From contig NC_044018.1 of NCBI RefSeq assembly GCF_900496995.4, positions 10,936,501 to 11,000,500 on the forward strand: a stretch of DNA of 64,000 nucleotides, read 5' to 3'. The translations under genes were made by a program, and so were the position numbers. Source of the stretch: Aquila chrysaetos chrysaetos (Eukaryota; Chordata; Aves; Accipitriformes; Accipitridae). The notes below the pieces were generated by a model, which was given only the letters and a program-made list of their open reading frames with translations, was not told the origin of the DNA and searched no databases. Below, piece by piece: positions 27,801 through 36,100 of this stretch. Positions within the stretch are counted from its first letter, which is position 1. Every line of letters starts with the position of its first letter.

Positions 27801-30800
27801 CAGTTGCTGATTTAAAAATATTAGAGAATATTCAAAGTTTAAAGCCATTCCAGGAGATGTCACTGTCGAAAGGAAATACGCTACACAAAAGGAGAGGTTT
27901 TAAACCAGAGCTCTAGGATAAGTACATTTAATCCGATTTTCCCATCAAATCCAGCAAATTGTAAAGAATCTTATATTGCACTGAATTTTACTCTGAGTTT
28001 ATTTTAAACACCCCTGGGACATAATGCTTTAGGAGAAGTAATTCTGAGATGAGGCAGAGTCACCACTGCCTGGCCAAGCTTCATACCTACCCGCATGATG
28101 AGGGCGAAGCGTGAATGTAAGCCCATTGCAGGAAGTTAGCCATTAAAACTGTTTTCATGCTTAAAAAGAAGTACATAAACGTACTTTTTTGAGAGATCAG
28201 AAGTTAAATAAGTGAAAACGACAGTCGTGGTTTCCAGTGTGTCTTCCCTAAGTTACAGTCCGTTTTGCTTGCACACCCACGAGAGCATCCCTCGGCAGCG
28301 CTGCTGCCGTGCGGCTCAGGAGGGACTGTCATTCCTGAAGTCTCGGTGCCATTTCACCAGTCCCTGTGTCACGCTGTGTACCTTCCCGGTAGCCAGAATT
28401 TACCTCCTCTCTAGCAGCAGCAGCATGGTTTTGCCTTTATTTTTTGCTGCCATGGCACACTTGTGGTATATCAGCGCAGAGGCAGAATGTGCACCGCGGG
28501 GGCTGAGGAGCTGGGACTTGCTGTGTCCTCACCCTGATGCGCCTTGTAGCATAGGTACGGGGTGGGGAGTGCAGGTTGGTACTGCCTGCAGCCGCGACAG
28601 CTGAATCCTCCAGAATTTGTGAGCCAGACCCTCAGGTAAGCTAACGGGGGAGAAGCAGCAGAAGCTTTTTGGTGGTGGTATCCCATGCTGCAGCTTACAC
28701 AAACTGTTCTTCAGACATCCAACTCATTCATGTATATTGTGCACCTCTCAAATCTAGATGCATTCATTTGCCTAAAATACTTAGACTGGAATTTTGTGGG
28801 GGAATGCATTCAAAAATACTTGTTCCTATCCCTTTTGAAGAAGGAAAGAAATAGTGTCTATGTACAGGGCATGGATTTTAAACTGAGAAACTTGAGCAAT
28901 GTTTATAATCGTGTTTATAACATTTGGCAGCAAACTGGACAGAGCAACTTTTTGGAAACAGTTTTCTTTTATCATCCCCAGCATGCTTTTGGTTTTGGCC
29001 CTGCTTCAACTAGAAGTTTTTCCATCCAGCTTGGGATTTTTTTGTTTTTTTTTTTTTATTTTAAGAGACGTGATCAGCTAAGAGTTATTATTATATGTTG
29101 TGTTTTCAAAGTCTTTCTCCCTGTTAGGATAAGTCTTAAGATTGTGACATTCAAACCATTAAAAAATAATCAAGTAGTCCTTTCAACATCTTATGCTGAT
29201 TTATCTGCTTTTTTGCACCTCATTCAGTCTGGGCAAAGGAATTAGACTTGTCTGTTTTGCCTTCTTGCCTGAGGATCATTTGCCAGTGCTTTGTGGAGAG
29301 GCAGCTGAGGGCTTGCGGCCAGATTTTCAAAGGTACCAGATGCTGGCAGATACAGAAACCCAAAAGATTTTCAAAAGTTTTTTGCCTAGCCCCCATGAAT
29401 TGATCAGAACTGATGCAGGGTGAGTGTTATCTATTTCATGCATATTTAGAGTTGCATGTTGGGGAGCTTTGGAAATCTATGCCGTGATGGTGCCTTTCTG
29501 GCTTACATTCAAGAAAAGAAAATGGAAAAGGAAGATGAAGTCCAGAATGCACTTGGTTCTATTTTTTATAGGAAAGAAAATGCCAGTGAGAGCATTAACA
29601 AATGCACAAATCCTTTGCTAATATTACTCTTCCATACAAATAATTGCCCTGAGGATGGTGTGTTGCAGTGAGTGGAAGAGCCTGCTGTGTCTGCCAATGT
29701 TTCTGGATATGCCTGAATCCTACTCCATGAAATTAAAAGAAAATGTTTGACAAGCCATGCTATTAGTTTTGTACGGCTTGTTTTCCTGAAGCGCAGGCTG
29801 GAAGGGCTTTTGTTCCTGTATGTGTTTTTCTGCCCTTCTTTAATTTTCCTCCTCTCCTGAAGAGTGCAGTCACTAATTGTGAATTAGCAGTCAACGTATA
29901 CTTTTTAAATACGTTTAAGACGTGTGCGCATACATGCACACCCAGACGTCCCATTGGCAAGCAGGAAGATGACAGCTATTCTCTGCAGCGTTTGTGTTAC
30001 TAGTGTGAACCTGGGAAGTAGTATGGATTTGAACATAACTCATTCATATGTTTGTCCTACTAGATGATCCTTCAGCAATTGACCTAGATTCTGACTGGAA
30101 GGCTCCCACGGAAGAGTGGGGAAACTGGACAGGAGATGAGGGGCATCAGACAGGGGACGAAAAGGAGAAGGTGAGGCAGTGGCACTGATGACCAAGGGAG
30201 ACCTGCTCCACTGGGGTCAGCCAGACTGGGGTGTCCAGCCCAGCCCTAGAGCCGGGCTCCCCCGGTCAGGAGGGCTGTCTCACACTGGGAGGAGGCACGC
30301 GGTGTGGTCGCTCCCCTGAGTGACCTTTCCGAGAAGCTGGAGGACACAGTTGCAGGACACGTGAGATGGGTTAGGGTAGCTGGCTGGTTCTGGGAGCTCA
30401 CGATCCGGACGGCATTGCTGACCTGAGCAGCAAACTTCAGGCGTTTGCCACCCTGCGGGAATGAACTCTTTCTACTGCTGCTGACCTTCCTGAATTCCTG
30501 GGACTTAAAAGAGGTGTACAGAGTCCACAGCTGACACCAGCCTTCACACCTTCCCAGGCGATTGGGACGTATTTATTTAAGTGAGAGGGTTTGCTGACAG
30601 TGATACAGTCGTAGCTTAGGTAGAGAGGTAGAAGCAGAAGGCTTGCTGTTTAAATGCTTTCTAGAAGCCCAGGGAAATGTCCCTCTTTGGCAGCAGTGGG
30701 AAAGAGCGTGCTGAGCTTTTTGCAAACAGCTGTCTTAAGCCGAGGTGTGTACCTTATCCAGAGAGATGCCCTGCTCGTACGCTGTCAGCACACACTCTTG

Positions 30801-32908
30801 GAGGTAATCAGTTTTCCTGAAAAAAACAGGAATCAGACGTCCCAGACCTCCTCTTATAAAATCTCTGATGATTTCAGGATTTGCCAAAAGGCAAAGCAAG
30901 CATTCATTTCTGCCTTTCCGGACTTGAAAGCAAAACACAGCAGAAGAAGAAGAAAATTGAAGTGAAGGAAGCAAGGGGTGGAGCTGGACTGAGGCATGTG
31001 AGTATTTTGTATTCCCAGAGTAGCGTCTGGTTTTCCAAGAGCAGAGGGGGATGTCTTCTCCATTAGGATGATGTGACCTAAGGGGGGCTTTTCTTCCTCT
31101 CCATCTTCTGGCTTCCTCTTCTCTTTTCTTTTCTTTTCTCCCTGCCCTCCCATAAAAGAAGGGTGAGCACAGTGACCAGTGGGTTTTTGCAACGCGGTAT
31201 TCCCTGACATATTTACAAAACAGTTTGATTTTGCAATGCAGAGAGGAGCAGATGGCTTTAATCATGGAAGAAAAAATGCTTTCTCAGGCAGATGCACTCC
31301 AAGTTTAGTGTACAACTGGGCTGTGTTTTATCTATGGCGGAAGGTCACCTGGAGATATTAACAGTAATGCAAAGGCGGTTCCCAAAAGCCAGTGTGAAGA
31401 TAAAGTGAGACCAATGTTATACCAGTGAAAAGCTTATTGAGAGGAAAATGTCTCAGAGTGCAACAGACAAAGGCTGTGGAAAATGTCAGCTCATTTGGGA
31501 TAGGAAGTACAAAGGAACAGAGTGTTGACTGGGTTTTGGACCAGTCCTTGGCTGCGATGTCCTTGCTGCTCAGTGAAATGAGGAAAGGGCGGGGTGGCAC
31601 CCCCCAAAATGTCCTAATTGTTTTTTTAGCAATATGTTGCTCTGGACTCATACAGCTGTGTAGTATTATTTGTCTTCCCCTCAGACCCACTGTGGTCTCT
31701 CCTGATCCTTGGGACAATTGTGCTCCCTGAACTTCTGATGCTTCCATTTTAAGGGAAAAGCTTTTAACTAACTCATTGACCACAATCCTTCAGATGGTCA
31801 TTAGGACAGCCCATGAGTCACCAGAGTGCTGCCAGGCCTCTCTCTCTCTTGCACATCCAATTAGTTGCTTTAGCTTTGTATGTACCTTAATAAATAATCT
31901 GAATAGTGCTGTGGACTGTGGTCATTTAGCAGTCACTGGGCACATCTTAGTCTTCAGTCTTACTATACAATTACAGTACTTTCACCTCAATATATCTTGC
32001 TGTTCTTCTATTCACAGGGGAAAACAAGGGGAAAGATGGTAGTGAAAGGCAATTTCAATACTTTAATCCTTTCTAAAACAAATAAACAGGAGGTAGGTAG
32101 ATGACATGGCAGAATATTCTAACCATTTAAAAACTAATTTGTCCTGCAGTTTCTTTAAATACTCTAATTCCCTCCAATAATGACATTTTCTCTCATATTT
32201 TGTACTTGCATATGCTTCGTTTAACTCATATGCTTAGTGAAGCATATTGTTTCAATTAAGCCCCAGCAAGGTTTGGAAACAAGAATGGAAGAAGGCCCAC
32301 GGGACTTGATATCTACAAAACATAGCAGTGATGCAGTCTGTGCTTCCTTCAGAAAATCCTTGGACATTGCTAATAATTCACCCAATAACAGTAAGTGATT
32401 GGTTTTGTACATCTGATGAATTGTGGTTTCAGAATAATGTGTAATCTGAGAAGTGTTCACAAATGCATTTTTAAGGGAATACGCAAAATGCTTCTGCTTT
32501 AGCTGTACGTGTTAATTCTTAGAGAGGCTCTGTTATATTTTTTTCTGTGACATATAGCTGTTCCTGCTCCTGCCAGAGCTAATGAGCAAAACTGCTATTG
32601 CATTTAGTGGGAGTAATTTTTGCACAGCACTTTTAAATGTGAAGCGGAAGCAAATGTATGTGTGAGTCAGAGCCCACTAAAAACATACAGAGCCCTCCCC
32701 ATGACTTTGGATTACCCTTGTAAGTAGGTGGCTCTTGTAAAACACATCTAAGAACCCCAAAATACCCTTCTTCAGTCAAAAAGCCAACATTTCCCAGGGA
32801 CGTGATTGCACACGGAAGGTTTGGGCACTGGCCCCTGTTGTTTGTGTGGCAGATGTACCTGGAAAAAAGGAGAGGAGGAAGAGGAAGAAAATGAAGAAGG
32901 AGACTTGA
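6367..32908 (+). CDS. Metadherin (MTDH/LYRIC/AEG-1)-like protein, divergent paralog; 12 coding exons
   Basis: Spliced gene of about 460 codons; coding exons are 6367-6714, 16527-16586, 17573-17663, 19130-19198, about 21071-21286, 22754-22828, 24356-24454, 30064-30170, about 30941-30997, 32018-32092, 32261-32390 and 32853-32908. All joins are phase-compatible, and human MTDH also has 12 exons (582 aa, from memory). Seen: one hydrophobic segment (residues about 25-46), an Arg run and Glu-rich tract, a PKKKRK cluster, the VWQTKISSREKR block, WDEK and SWSEED blocks, DWKAPTEEWGNW (residues 330-341) matching the SND1-binding site, a QKKKK cluster, and a Lys/Arg tail ending KKET then stop. Known for MTDH: an ER/nuclear-envelope and nuclear scaffold that binds SND1 and NF-kB p65. 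Inferred: a retained ohnolog of MTDH, because the neighbours are LAPTM4A and MATN3. The first 24 or so residues of human MTDH and a Ser/Thr-rich stretch between exons 4 and 5 have no clear counterpart. Exon 5 and 9 starts are the least certain. Confidence 0.85.
6715..16526 (+). other. Intron 1 of MTDH-like gene
   Basis: This is the largest intron of the gene, 9.8 kb. Apart from the CCCAT satellite at its 5' end and a short diverged duplication at about 7537-7566 and 7598-7626, it is unremarkable AT-rich sequence. No coding exon was found on either strand. Confidence 0.7.
6893..7178. repeat. (CCCAT)n pentanucleotide satellite
   Basis: About 285 bases of tandem CATCC/CACCC/CATCT pentamers directly after exon 1. 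Because the unit is 5 bases and stop-free, all three forward frames read Ser-His-Pro-Ile-Pro repeats, which creates false long ORFs. The complementary strand is (GGGAT)n, a run of G triplets spaced by two bases that should be able to form G-quadruplexes. Confidence 0.95.
16527..16586 (+). CDS. MTDH-like exon 2 (residues 117-136)
   Basis: Acceptor ctcttctag|gttcca and donor ctcaag|gtacca bracket 60 nt in phase 0-0. The peptide starts VPVNGQLRT, comparable to KPNGRTVE of human MTDH, and ends in REKKLLK. Confidence 0.75.
16587..19129 (+). other. Introns 2 and 3 of MTDH-like gene
   Basis: Two introns (16587-17572 and 17664-19129) flank exon 3. I see no further exon, RNA gene or clear repeat family in either. 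Confidence 0.6.
17573..17663 (+). CDS. MTDH-like exon 3 with SV40-type NLS (residues 137-166)
   Basis: Acceptor gtatactatag|cctaag and donor gaggaag|gtaaca give a phase 0 to 1 exon of 91 nt. It begins PKKKRKAQ, almost the textbook monopartite NLS, and ends in an acidic KLQEEE. Human MTDH has its own Lys-rich stretch (KNEKSKKNKKKSKSDAK) at this point. Confidence 0.8.
19130..19198 (+). CDS. MTDH-like exon 4 (residues 167-189)
   Basis: Acceptor tttgttgtag|gagttt and donor aaaaag|gtaaat define a symmetric phase 1-1 exon of 69 nt. The peptide GVWQTKISSREKRHLRKER matches GAWETKISHREKRQQRKRD of human MTDH closely. This is one of the two strongest homology anchors in the gene. Confidence 0.88.
19199..21070 (+). 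other. Intron 4 of MTDH-like gene, with possible missed exon
   Basis: Human MTDH has a Ser/Thr-rich stretch encoded at this point that is not accounted for here. One weak candidate ends at the donor cagg|gtaagt (19973) and reads VLSDALLKL, similar to VLTDSGSLD in human, but no good acceptor goes with it. The 20572-21297 frame is open throughout and is probably chance apart from exon 5. Confidence 0.4.
21071..21286 (+). CDS. MTDH-like exon 5 (residues about 190-261); start uncertain
   Basis: The donor aatgtag|gtgagt is strong. The WDEK block and the SWSEEDVFSNV block align with WNEK and SWSDRSIFSGIG of human MTDH. The start at 21071 is the phase-compatible AG nearest the homology but has a weak pyrimidine tract. 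The frame stays open far upstream, so 20654 (a good pyrimidine tract, also phase-compatible) is the alternative and would add 139 mostly hydrophobic residues unlike MTDH. Confidence 0.65.
21287..24355 (+). other. Introns 5 and 6 of MTDH-like gene
   Basis: Intron 5 is 21287-22753 and intron 6 is 22829-24355. A short poly(A) run lies near 23068. Nothing else is recognisable. Confidence 0.6.
22754..22828 (+). CDS. MTDH-like exon 6 (residues 262-286), candidate cassette exon
   Basis: Acceptor tttaaatgcag|gaacat and donor gagttag|gtgagt frame 75 nt in phase 1-1, so inclusion or skipping would not shift the frame. The peptide starts GTWDIAEVKS and has little resemblance to human MTDH. It may be a diverged or lineage-specific segment. 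Confidence 0.6.
24356..24454 (+). CDS. MTDH-like exon 7 (residues 287-319)
   Basis: Acceptor cctgtatgcag|ataatg and donor gacagg|gtacgt give 99 nt in phase 1-1. The W, DD, W and G positions in CCWHTSSTFLPADDAWQGQ keep exactly the spacing of YQWDVSRNQPYIDDEWSGL in human MTDH, although few other residues match. Confidence 0.75.
24455..30063 (+). other. Intron 7 of MTDH-like gene
   Basis: A 5.6 kb intron carrying a CR1 fragment, a small GC-rich patch (about 25115-25250) and an A/C-rich tract (about 25728-25770). The open frame at 28685-29245 is AT-rich, has no homology I recognise and is taken as chance. Confidence 0.6.
26745..27141 (+). mobile_element. CR1 LINE 3'-end fragment
   Basis: The sequence follows the CR1 3' end in order: the gggctcgccagt...ctggagcgggtccagcagag block, then a gap, then cacagagtgggcaagaggcaacggg, ggttgcccagagaggttg, ctccagaggccccttccaacct and the terminal attctgtaat motif. 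The piece between the first two blocks is shorter than in full CR1, so the copy is internally deleted as well as 5'-truncated. CR1 is the dominant avian retroposon. No intact ORF remains. Confidence 0.9.
30064..30170 (+). CDS. MTDH-like exon 8 with SND1-binding motif (residues 320-355)
   Basis: Acceptor tttgtcctactag|atgatc and donor ggagaag|gtgagg, phase 1 to 0, 107 nt. The peptide contains SDWKAPTEEWGNW, nearly identical to SDWNAPAEEWGNW of human MTDH. W331 and W338 here correspond to human W394 and W401, the two tryptophans known to insert into SND1. Confidence 0.92.
30941..30997 (+). CDS. MTDH-like exon 9, basic cluster (residues about 356-374)
   Basis: The phase 0 AG at 30939-30940 and the donor cat|gtgagt bracket 57 nt encoding QKKKKIEVKEARGGAGLRH. 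It occupies the place of the long poly-Lys NLS ([12 protein letters not shown]) of human MTDH. The acceptor could equally be 3 nt downstream. Confidence 0.6.
32018..32092 (+). CDS. MTDH-like exon 10 (residues about 375-399)
   Basis: A strong pyrimidine-tract acceptor (ttcttctattcacag|ggg) and donor aggag|gtaggt enclose a phase 0-0 exon of 75 nt. GKTRGKMVVKGNFNTLILS lines up with SKTRPKQEKAFSLKTIS of human MTDH. Confidence 0.72.
32261..32390 (+). CDS. MTDH-like exon 11 (residues about 400-442)
   Basis: It has a phase 0 acceptor at caattaag|cccc (or 6 nt later at ccccag|caag) and donor aaca|gtaagt ending in phase 1. It encodes a Ser/Asn-rich hydrophilic stretch ending in IANNSPNN. It aligns only loosely with the low-complexity Ser-rich C-terminal third of MTDH. 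Confidence 0.68.
32853..32908 (+). CDS. MTDH-like exon 12, basic C-terminus and stop (residues 443-460)
   Basis: Acceptor ttgtgtggcag|atgtac (phase 1) leads into VPGKKERRKRKKMKKET and a TGA at 32906-32908. Human MTDH ends IKKKKKARRET, so the basic NLS and the terminal Glu-Thr are kept. This fixes the 3' end of the reading frame. Confidence 0.85.
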
Positions 32909-33185
32909 GGGAGCTGTGCAGCTGCCAGAGTGACAACCCAATGGGGCAGGCATGCCGATGAGCTGCAAGGATTCTGCTTTCTGCGATGCCGCGCTGAGCC
33001 CAAAGGGAAGAGAGGCTCTAGGAGACCTCCCAGCAAGAGGAAGAGAAGAGGAGCAGTGAGCCAGAGAGCGTGAGTGTGTGAGAAAACGGAGAGCATGAGC
33101 ACGCTGTGCACAGGAGGTGGCATTGAACCAGTGTGGCTGTTCATTACAAACTGCTGCCCTTGATTAAAAGCTGTTGAATGGGTTT
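32909..33185 (+). other. Putative 3'UTR of MTDH-like gene with ATTAAA poly(A) signal
   Basis: The sequence after the TGA is purine-rich and non-coding. The first usable poly(A) hexamer is ATTAAA at 33163-33168, followed by a G/T-rich stretch (about 33171-33200). A longer 3'UTR using later signals cannot be excluded. Confidence 0.45.
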
Positions 33186-36100
33186 TGACTGGTTGCATTA
33201 AGTCCTTTCAGTTTTTCACTGTCATGTTGTTCGTCAACTTGTAATGTTATATGCCATTGTAGAAATGGTCGGGACGTACCTGACCGTGATTGTACTTCAT
33301 TTCCATGGAGGGTCCACCGGCTAGTCTGGTCTCCTCTGGCATTTTTGCAGAGGTGCTCATCGACAGGCTAGTAATGTACAGAAGGAAGCATTGTTCAGAG
33401 ACAAAGGGAGAACAACATGGATCGTTCTCAAACCTCCTAAATCTTTTAAATCCTTGTTGGCTGCTACAGTCAGCTTTTTGCCTCATACCCTGACATGTAA
33501 GTATAAACTTTTCACCCACGTCAGGCTAGCTTGCTCCACAAGGGAAAATTTCTAAAGGAGGTTTTAAACTTATTTGGAAAGATGGTCTAAACCCTTTTTT
33601 TCTCCTCAGATTTCATGGTGGGCTGAAGTTTAAAGTCTGTATGTCCAAAGCATGTTGCATTTGTACTTATAGTAGACTGAAGTAACTTTTTGAAATCATT
33701 CTTCTTAATCTGATGTTTGGAAGTTTTTATCATTTTGTTACTTAAATATTCTAATATAAACTAAATTTGTGGCCAAAATTTTTTAAAATGTGGTTTTAGT
33801 ATTTATTGAAGAGTCTGTATTTCTCATTGTCAGAGGGCTTATAGTATGGAGGAGGGAATGTGTTGCAATTGAATAGTGTGTTTTATAAATAATGCTGAGC
33901 TGACACCACTAAAAGCGGAAGCCCTTTATCCCTAGAGGAGCCGCAGGTTTAGCGGTAGCTGTGAGGGTTTCTTCAGATGGTCCTGAGACTGTGCCTCCAC
34001 CTGACCCAACCTAGGAGTGCTGCCTCAAAGGATGAGACAGTGATTGTCAAATCTCCATCTGCATTCGACTTTGTGTCTTTGGAGATTGTGTGGGAAGATT
34101 ATGTTATTAATGCATGTTAAACGTATGCACGGTCCGTCTGTAGGCATTGGGCTGATGCTGTGAAACTCGTTTCACGTAGGACACTGAGTAACCAGGGATG
34201 TTTGTTAATGGCGTTAAAGCTCTACAGCAGCACTCCTGTTTGCATCAGGGAGCCAGAGGAGAGCTCTGTGCTTCTGCCATCACAGCCACCCAGTCCCTGA
34301 TGCTGGCTTGTCTGAGCTTTACCTGCAGCTCAATACTTTTACCTGATGGCCTTCATCTGTTGCATACCTGTCAAAGCAGCTGTATCCTTCAGAGAGGCAA
34401 TTAATTGCAGCAATGTATTTGTGTTTGGAGTTTAGCTACTGTATGTGAAAGGGCAGTTCTCTTGTGCTGTGATTTTTGGGGTAGGTAGCTGTACAGTGTG
34501 CCCTGAAATTTAGCACAGCAGGATTGTTTCAGACAGACAGGTGAGGGGTAATCTTAACTGTGACCACTTAGGAGCCCACTGTCTAGAATCTGCACATCTT
34601 GGTGTTTGTGTCTCAGTATAGGGGAAATACAGGCAGTTTATGAATGGACTGAATAGACCAACGAGCTTTTATCTGGAAAGTAACAGGTTTGGAGCAGATG
34701 CATAACAAGAAAATACATGGCCTCACTGGAGAAACAAGTACAGCAAGTTCAAGGATTTAGACGATGTGTTAATGGGTATGTGGGTAATGAGTAAAGTTCT
34801 GCTATCTCTGAAGCCAATGGAAAACATTCATTGACCTCATTGGGGCCAGGATGTTGCCCAAGGTCTTTGTTTAGCATTGAAGATAACCTCTGTCATCCAA
34901 AAAAAAAAAAAAAAAAGAAGAATGAAAGAGATGATAGAGAAGCTCACAAGATTGGTAGACTCCAGATTGTTTCTGCTTTTTTCTCTATATCTGCTTGGAA
35001 ACTTTTTGATGTCTGTGTAATTATGTTTTATTTCAACATGTTACAGTATTTCAAATGTTCATTGTTTTTATAATTAAAAAATCAAAACTTTTTGCCCAAA
35101 GCCCAGCCCTCATGAGCAGTTTATTTAATTAGTTTGTATGTATGTGAGTAAGAGCACGTGGTTTTGGCTAAAAATATTTCATTTTCAAGCTTCTAAGGAG
35201 GTACTGTAAATGTTTTTTAAGAGATTTCCTTCATCTGAACCCTTTTATGTTTAGGAAATCATCATGACACTCTTCTGTTGTTGGGATGAAAGAACAATCC
35301 AAACCTGTAACACTGAGAAGTTGACTGTGGTGCTGATGACAAGCAGCTACAAATTATATCACCCAGGTTTTCTGTCAAATTCATCAGTCCACTCTTACTG
35401 ACATCAGCGGTATCAGGATAAGAGCTGTATTTTTCTTCTGGCTCCACTGTTTCACAGATAGGAAGTCATCACTGTAATACAGATGGGCTCAATAGTTTAT
35501 AGCAGCACATTATTTAATACCACGTTCTAATGTAGGCAAAGAAAATACACTCCTACAACTAAATACTGTTGATTGTAGGCTTTCCTAAGTAATTGCAAAG
35601 CTCTCTGCAGGGCAGATTTGGTGGCTACGTACTGTTTGTGCGATTCACCTGCCGTATCGGTACCGTTGGTGCGAGTAGTTGGGCAGGGTATGTCGGGTAC
35701 GGTTGGGTTGATGTGGCTGGGGTGGAGCCGGGCGCCTTTCTGCGCCGCGTCCCCCAGCACTGCTGCTACACCGGCTCCCAGGGAGGGGAAAGCGTGCTGA
35801 GGGTCTGGTTCCTCAGCGAAGGGGCTGAGTTTAAAAAACTAACCAAACCAAAACACAAAGCACTCGGCAACTGCTGCTAACTTCCATTCGTTCACTTCCT
35901 AGTCCTCAGGGGCTGAAAAAACATCACTCAGCTTAAGAAATGGTCTTTGCAGATGGCCAGTGCCTTTGAAAAGCAGACCTCTGAGCCCCTTATGAAATTC
36001 CCCTTTCCTTTCATCACTGCATGTTCAGGCTACTCCCTGGTTTCTATGCTTTTAAGACATGTCCCCCCTTCTCTTCTGTGAGAATTAACCATTCTGTGCA

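Larger units (their letters stand above)
30171..32852 (+). other. Introns 8 to 11 of MTDH-like gene
   Basis: Introns 30171-30940, 30998-32017, 32093-32260 (only 168 nt) and 32391-32852 separate the small 3' exons. A short TTTTC tract lies at about 31118-31141. No other feature was recognised. Confidence 0.6.

Noticed and set aside
28685-29245. A 186-codon frame in intron 7
   Set aside because: AT-rich, Phe-rich composition, no recognised homology and no splice context in keeping with the gene.
29285-29350. Fragment resembling an ancient SINE or LINE tail (ccagattttcaaaggtacc)
   Set aside because: Only about 20 bases look familiar; no family can be assigned without a search.
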